Shown: positions 62,735 to 64,000 of the stretch, piece by piece
Numbering within the stretch: position 1 is the first letter of the stretch
Layout of the letters: every line of letters begins with the position of its first letter
From: Sediminicoccus sp. KRV36
GTDB taxonomy: Bacteria; Pseudomonadota; Alphaproteobacteria; Acetobacterales; Acetobacteraceae
Assembly (NCBI RefSeq): GCF_023243115.1
Contig: NZ_CP085081.1
Coordinates: 3,410,001 to 3,474,000 of the forward strand
DNA: 64,000 nucleotides
Direction of reading: 5' to 3'
The notes under the pieces: generated by a model
What the model was told of the DNA's origin: nothing
Database searches by the model: none
Seen by the model: the letters and a program-made list of their open reading frames with translations, nothing else
Made by a program: the position numbers and the translations under genes

Positions 62735-62758
62735 TATCTGGCCATGTCCGGCCGCCGG

Positions 62759-63931
62759 CTAACGTGCGGGCCGAGCTTCCAGCCCCATCCGCCGCGCGAT
62801 GACCTGCAGCATCACCTCATCGGCACCCCCGCCGATGGAGCCCAGGCGATAATCCCGATAGGCGCGGCTGACCCAGCTTTCCCAGGCGTAGCCCATGCCG
62901 CCCATGAATTGCATGCACCAATCCGCCACCTCGCGGGAGAGACGGCCGGCCTTGAGCTTGGCCATGCTGGCCAGTTCCGTCACATCCTGGCCGGCCACGT
63001 AAAGCTCCGTCGCGCGATAGGTGAGTGCCCGGAGCGCCTCGATCTCGGTCTTGAGCTCGGCCAGCTTGAACTGGATGAACTGGTTGTCGAGCAAGGGTTT
63101 GCCGAAAGCCTCCCGGCCCCGCAGATAGGCTGCGACATGCTCGATGAGCTGCCCCATGGCCAGGCGGCGGGCGGCGGCATTCAGCCGCTCCTCCTGGAAC
63201 TGCTTCATCTGGTAGGTGAAGCCGCGCCCCTCCTCGCCGATGCGGTTGCGCGCGGGCACCCGCACCTCATCGAGAAAGAGCTGCGCCGTATCGCTGCACC
63301 ACATGCCGAATTTGCGGATCTTCTGGCGCGTGACGCCGGGCACATCGCGCCCGCCGGGGCCTTCGCGCAGCGGCAGGATGATCAGGCTCTTGTTCCGATG
63401 CGGCGGACCGTCGGAGGTATTGGCCAGGAGGCAGACCCAATCCGCCTCCATCCCATTGGTGATCCACATCTTGCCGCCGGAAATCACGTAGTCATCGCCA
63501 TCCCGCCGCGCCGTGGTGCGGATGCTGGCGACATCCGAGCCCGCTCCCGCCTCGGACACACCGATGGCCACCACATGCTCGCCCGCGATGGCGGGCGCCA
63601 GGTAGTCGCGGCGCAGTTCATCGCTGCCGAATTCCGCCAGCGCAGGGGTCGCCATGTCGCTCTGCACCGAAAGCGCCATGCCGACACCTTGCGCCTGCAT
63701 GGTGCCCAGCGCCTCACCCGCCGCGACCGACCAGGTGAAATCAAGGCCCGAGCCACCGAAGGCCGCGGGCTTGGTGATGCCGAACAAGCCAAGCTTGCCG
63801 GCCTTGCGGAACAACTCGCGCGAGGGGAAGGCCTCGGCCGCCTCCCAGTCCTCGACATGGGGGTCAATCTCCTCGGCCACGAAGCGGCGGATGCTGTCCA
63901 TCCAGGCCTCGTGCTCGGCCGAGTAGATCAC
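62759..63931 (-). CDS. acyl-CoA dehydrogenase (citronellyl-CoA/isovaleryl-type)
   Basis: A 390-residue flavoprotein that oxidises acyl-CoA at the alpha-beta position, passing electrons to ETF. Landmarks: GLFGITKPAAFGGSG, GVSEAGAGSDVASI, MWITNGMEADW, and REAFGKPLLDNQFIQFKLAEL. Near the C-terminus, the usual YEGT with catalytic Glu reads SIGGGADEVM; this is the pattern of isovaleryl/citronellyl (AtuD)-like enzymes, where the base is a Glu earlier in the sequence (candidate in QFQEERLNAA). GTG start overlapping the stop of the next upstream gene (GTGA). Confidence 0.9.
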   Translation of the reverse strand: MIYSAEHEAWMDSIRRFVAEEIDPHVEDWEAAEAFPSRELFRKAGKLGLFGITKPAAFGGSGLDFTWSVAAGEALGTMQAQGVGMALSVQSDMATPALAEFGSDELRRDYLAPAIAGEHVVAIGVSEAGAGSDVASIRTTARRDGDDYVISGGKMWITNGMEADWVCLLANTSDGPPHRNKSLIILPLREGPGGRDVPGVTRQKIRKFGMWCSDTAQLFLDEVRVPARNRIGEEGRGFTYQMKQFQEERLNAAARRLAMGQLIEHVAAYLRGREAFGKPLLDNQFIQFKLAELKTEIEALRALTYRATELYVAGQDVTELASMAKLKAGRLSREVADWCMQFMGGMGYAWESWVSRAYRDYRLGSIGGGADEVMLQVIARRMGLEARPAR

Positions 63932-64000
63932 GCGGAGAATTCGGCCGTGACGCGCGCGAAGGCCTGATCCAGCCAGGGCAGCAGCGCCGCCACATCGGCT
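63928..64000 (-). CDS. C-terminal end of an unidentified gene (partial)
   Basis: Only the last 23 residues are in the window (ending LDQAFARVTAEFSA). The stop TGA overlaps the GTG start of the acyl-CoA dehydrogenase by four bases, which supports a real gene upstream in the same operon. The family cannot be told from this fragment. Confidence 0.5.
   Translation of the reverse strand, partial: ADVAALLPWLDQAFARVTAEFSA

Larger units (their letters stand above)
62471..62758. other. spacer with three hairpins between acyl-CoA dehydrogenase and methyltransferase
   Basis: A 288-base non-coding stretch. It holds three strong inverted repeats: 62585-62604 (tcgagggg/cccctcga), 62612-62631 (gcaggaaa/tttcctgc) and 62712-62734. 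Read on the minus strand it is downstream of the acyl-CoA dehydrogenase and upstream of the methyltransferase. I see no gene. Confidence 0.6.

Overview
The window is about two-thirds G+C, densely coded, with many ATGA/TGATG gene overlaps. Gene content and local order (argS-SPOR-nagZ-scpA-scpB, ppx-rlmE-guaB-guaA, an isolated hpnN, Bug-type solute receptors, a DcaP-like porin) suggest an alphaproteobacterium, most likely an Acetobacteraceae member such as a Roseomonas relative. That assignment is inferred from gene content; there is no rRNA here. One tRNA (Gln, CTG) is present. I saw no CRISPR array, intact insertion sequence or integrase.

Layout. 1-7.9 kb (minus strand): an envelope operon (Rap1a-type exported protein, glycine-zipper lipoprotein, porin cut by the window edge), then a housekeeping operon argS, SPOR protein, nagZ, site-2 protease, scpA, scpB. 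8.2-13.9 kb: amino-acid and nitrogen metabolism (M20 carbamoylase-type amidase, serA, N-formylglutamate amidohydrolase, PEP mutase/isocitrate lyase family enzyme, DUF169). 13.9-18.3 kb: minus-strand operon DUF1285, NUDIX, DUF6111, cca, MsbA-type ABC exporter. 18.5-25.4 kb: divergent MoxR, DUF58, DUF4159 and a large membrane protein. 25.6-29.4 kb: secreted protein, FKBP isomerase, FAD monooxygenase with an NTF2-like front domain, small unknown gene, flavin reductase, tRNA-Gln.

29.6-38.9 kb (plus strand): ppx/gppA, rlmE, an unknown gene of foreign look flanked by a decayed second copy of the rlmE 3' end, guaB, haloacid dehalogenase, RsmB-type methyltransferase, GNAT, class A beta-lactamase, guaA. 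38.9-41.1 kb: a possible decayed gene, a methyltransferase and two small exported proteins. 41.3-47.2 kb: coupled ferritin-like protein, CopD-like membrane protein with a 24-bp minisatellite, HpnN and a Bug receptor.

47.3-56.9 kb: an exopolysaccharide locus (two FkbM methyltransferases, flippase, polymerase/ligase, Wza, Wzc-like protein with a degenerate kinase domain, WecG/GumM-type glycosyltransferase, priming sugar transferase). The upstream spacer is AT-rich and holds an 18-bp palindrome. 57.3-61.7 kb: a Bug receptor divergent from two ABM monooxygenases, two amidohydrolases and a Rieske ferredoxin, which looks like an uncharacterised catabolic module. 61.7-64 kb: a methyltransferase, an acyl-CoA dehydrogenase and the end of one more gene.

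The most unusual signals are the unknown gene inserted at the rlmE 3' end, the Bug/ABM/amidohydrolase/Rieske module, the pseudo-kinase Wzc, and a beta-lactamase inside the guanine-synthesis operon.
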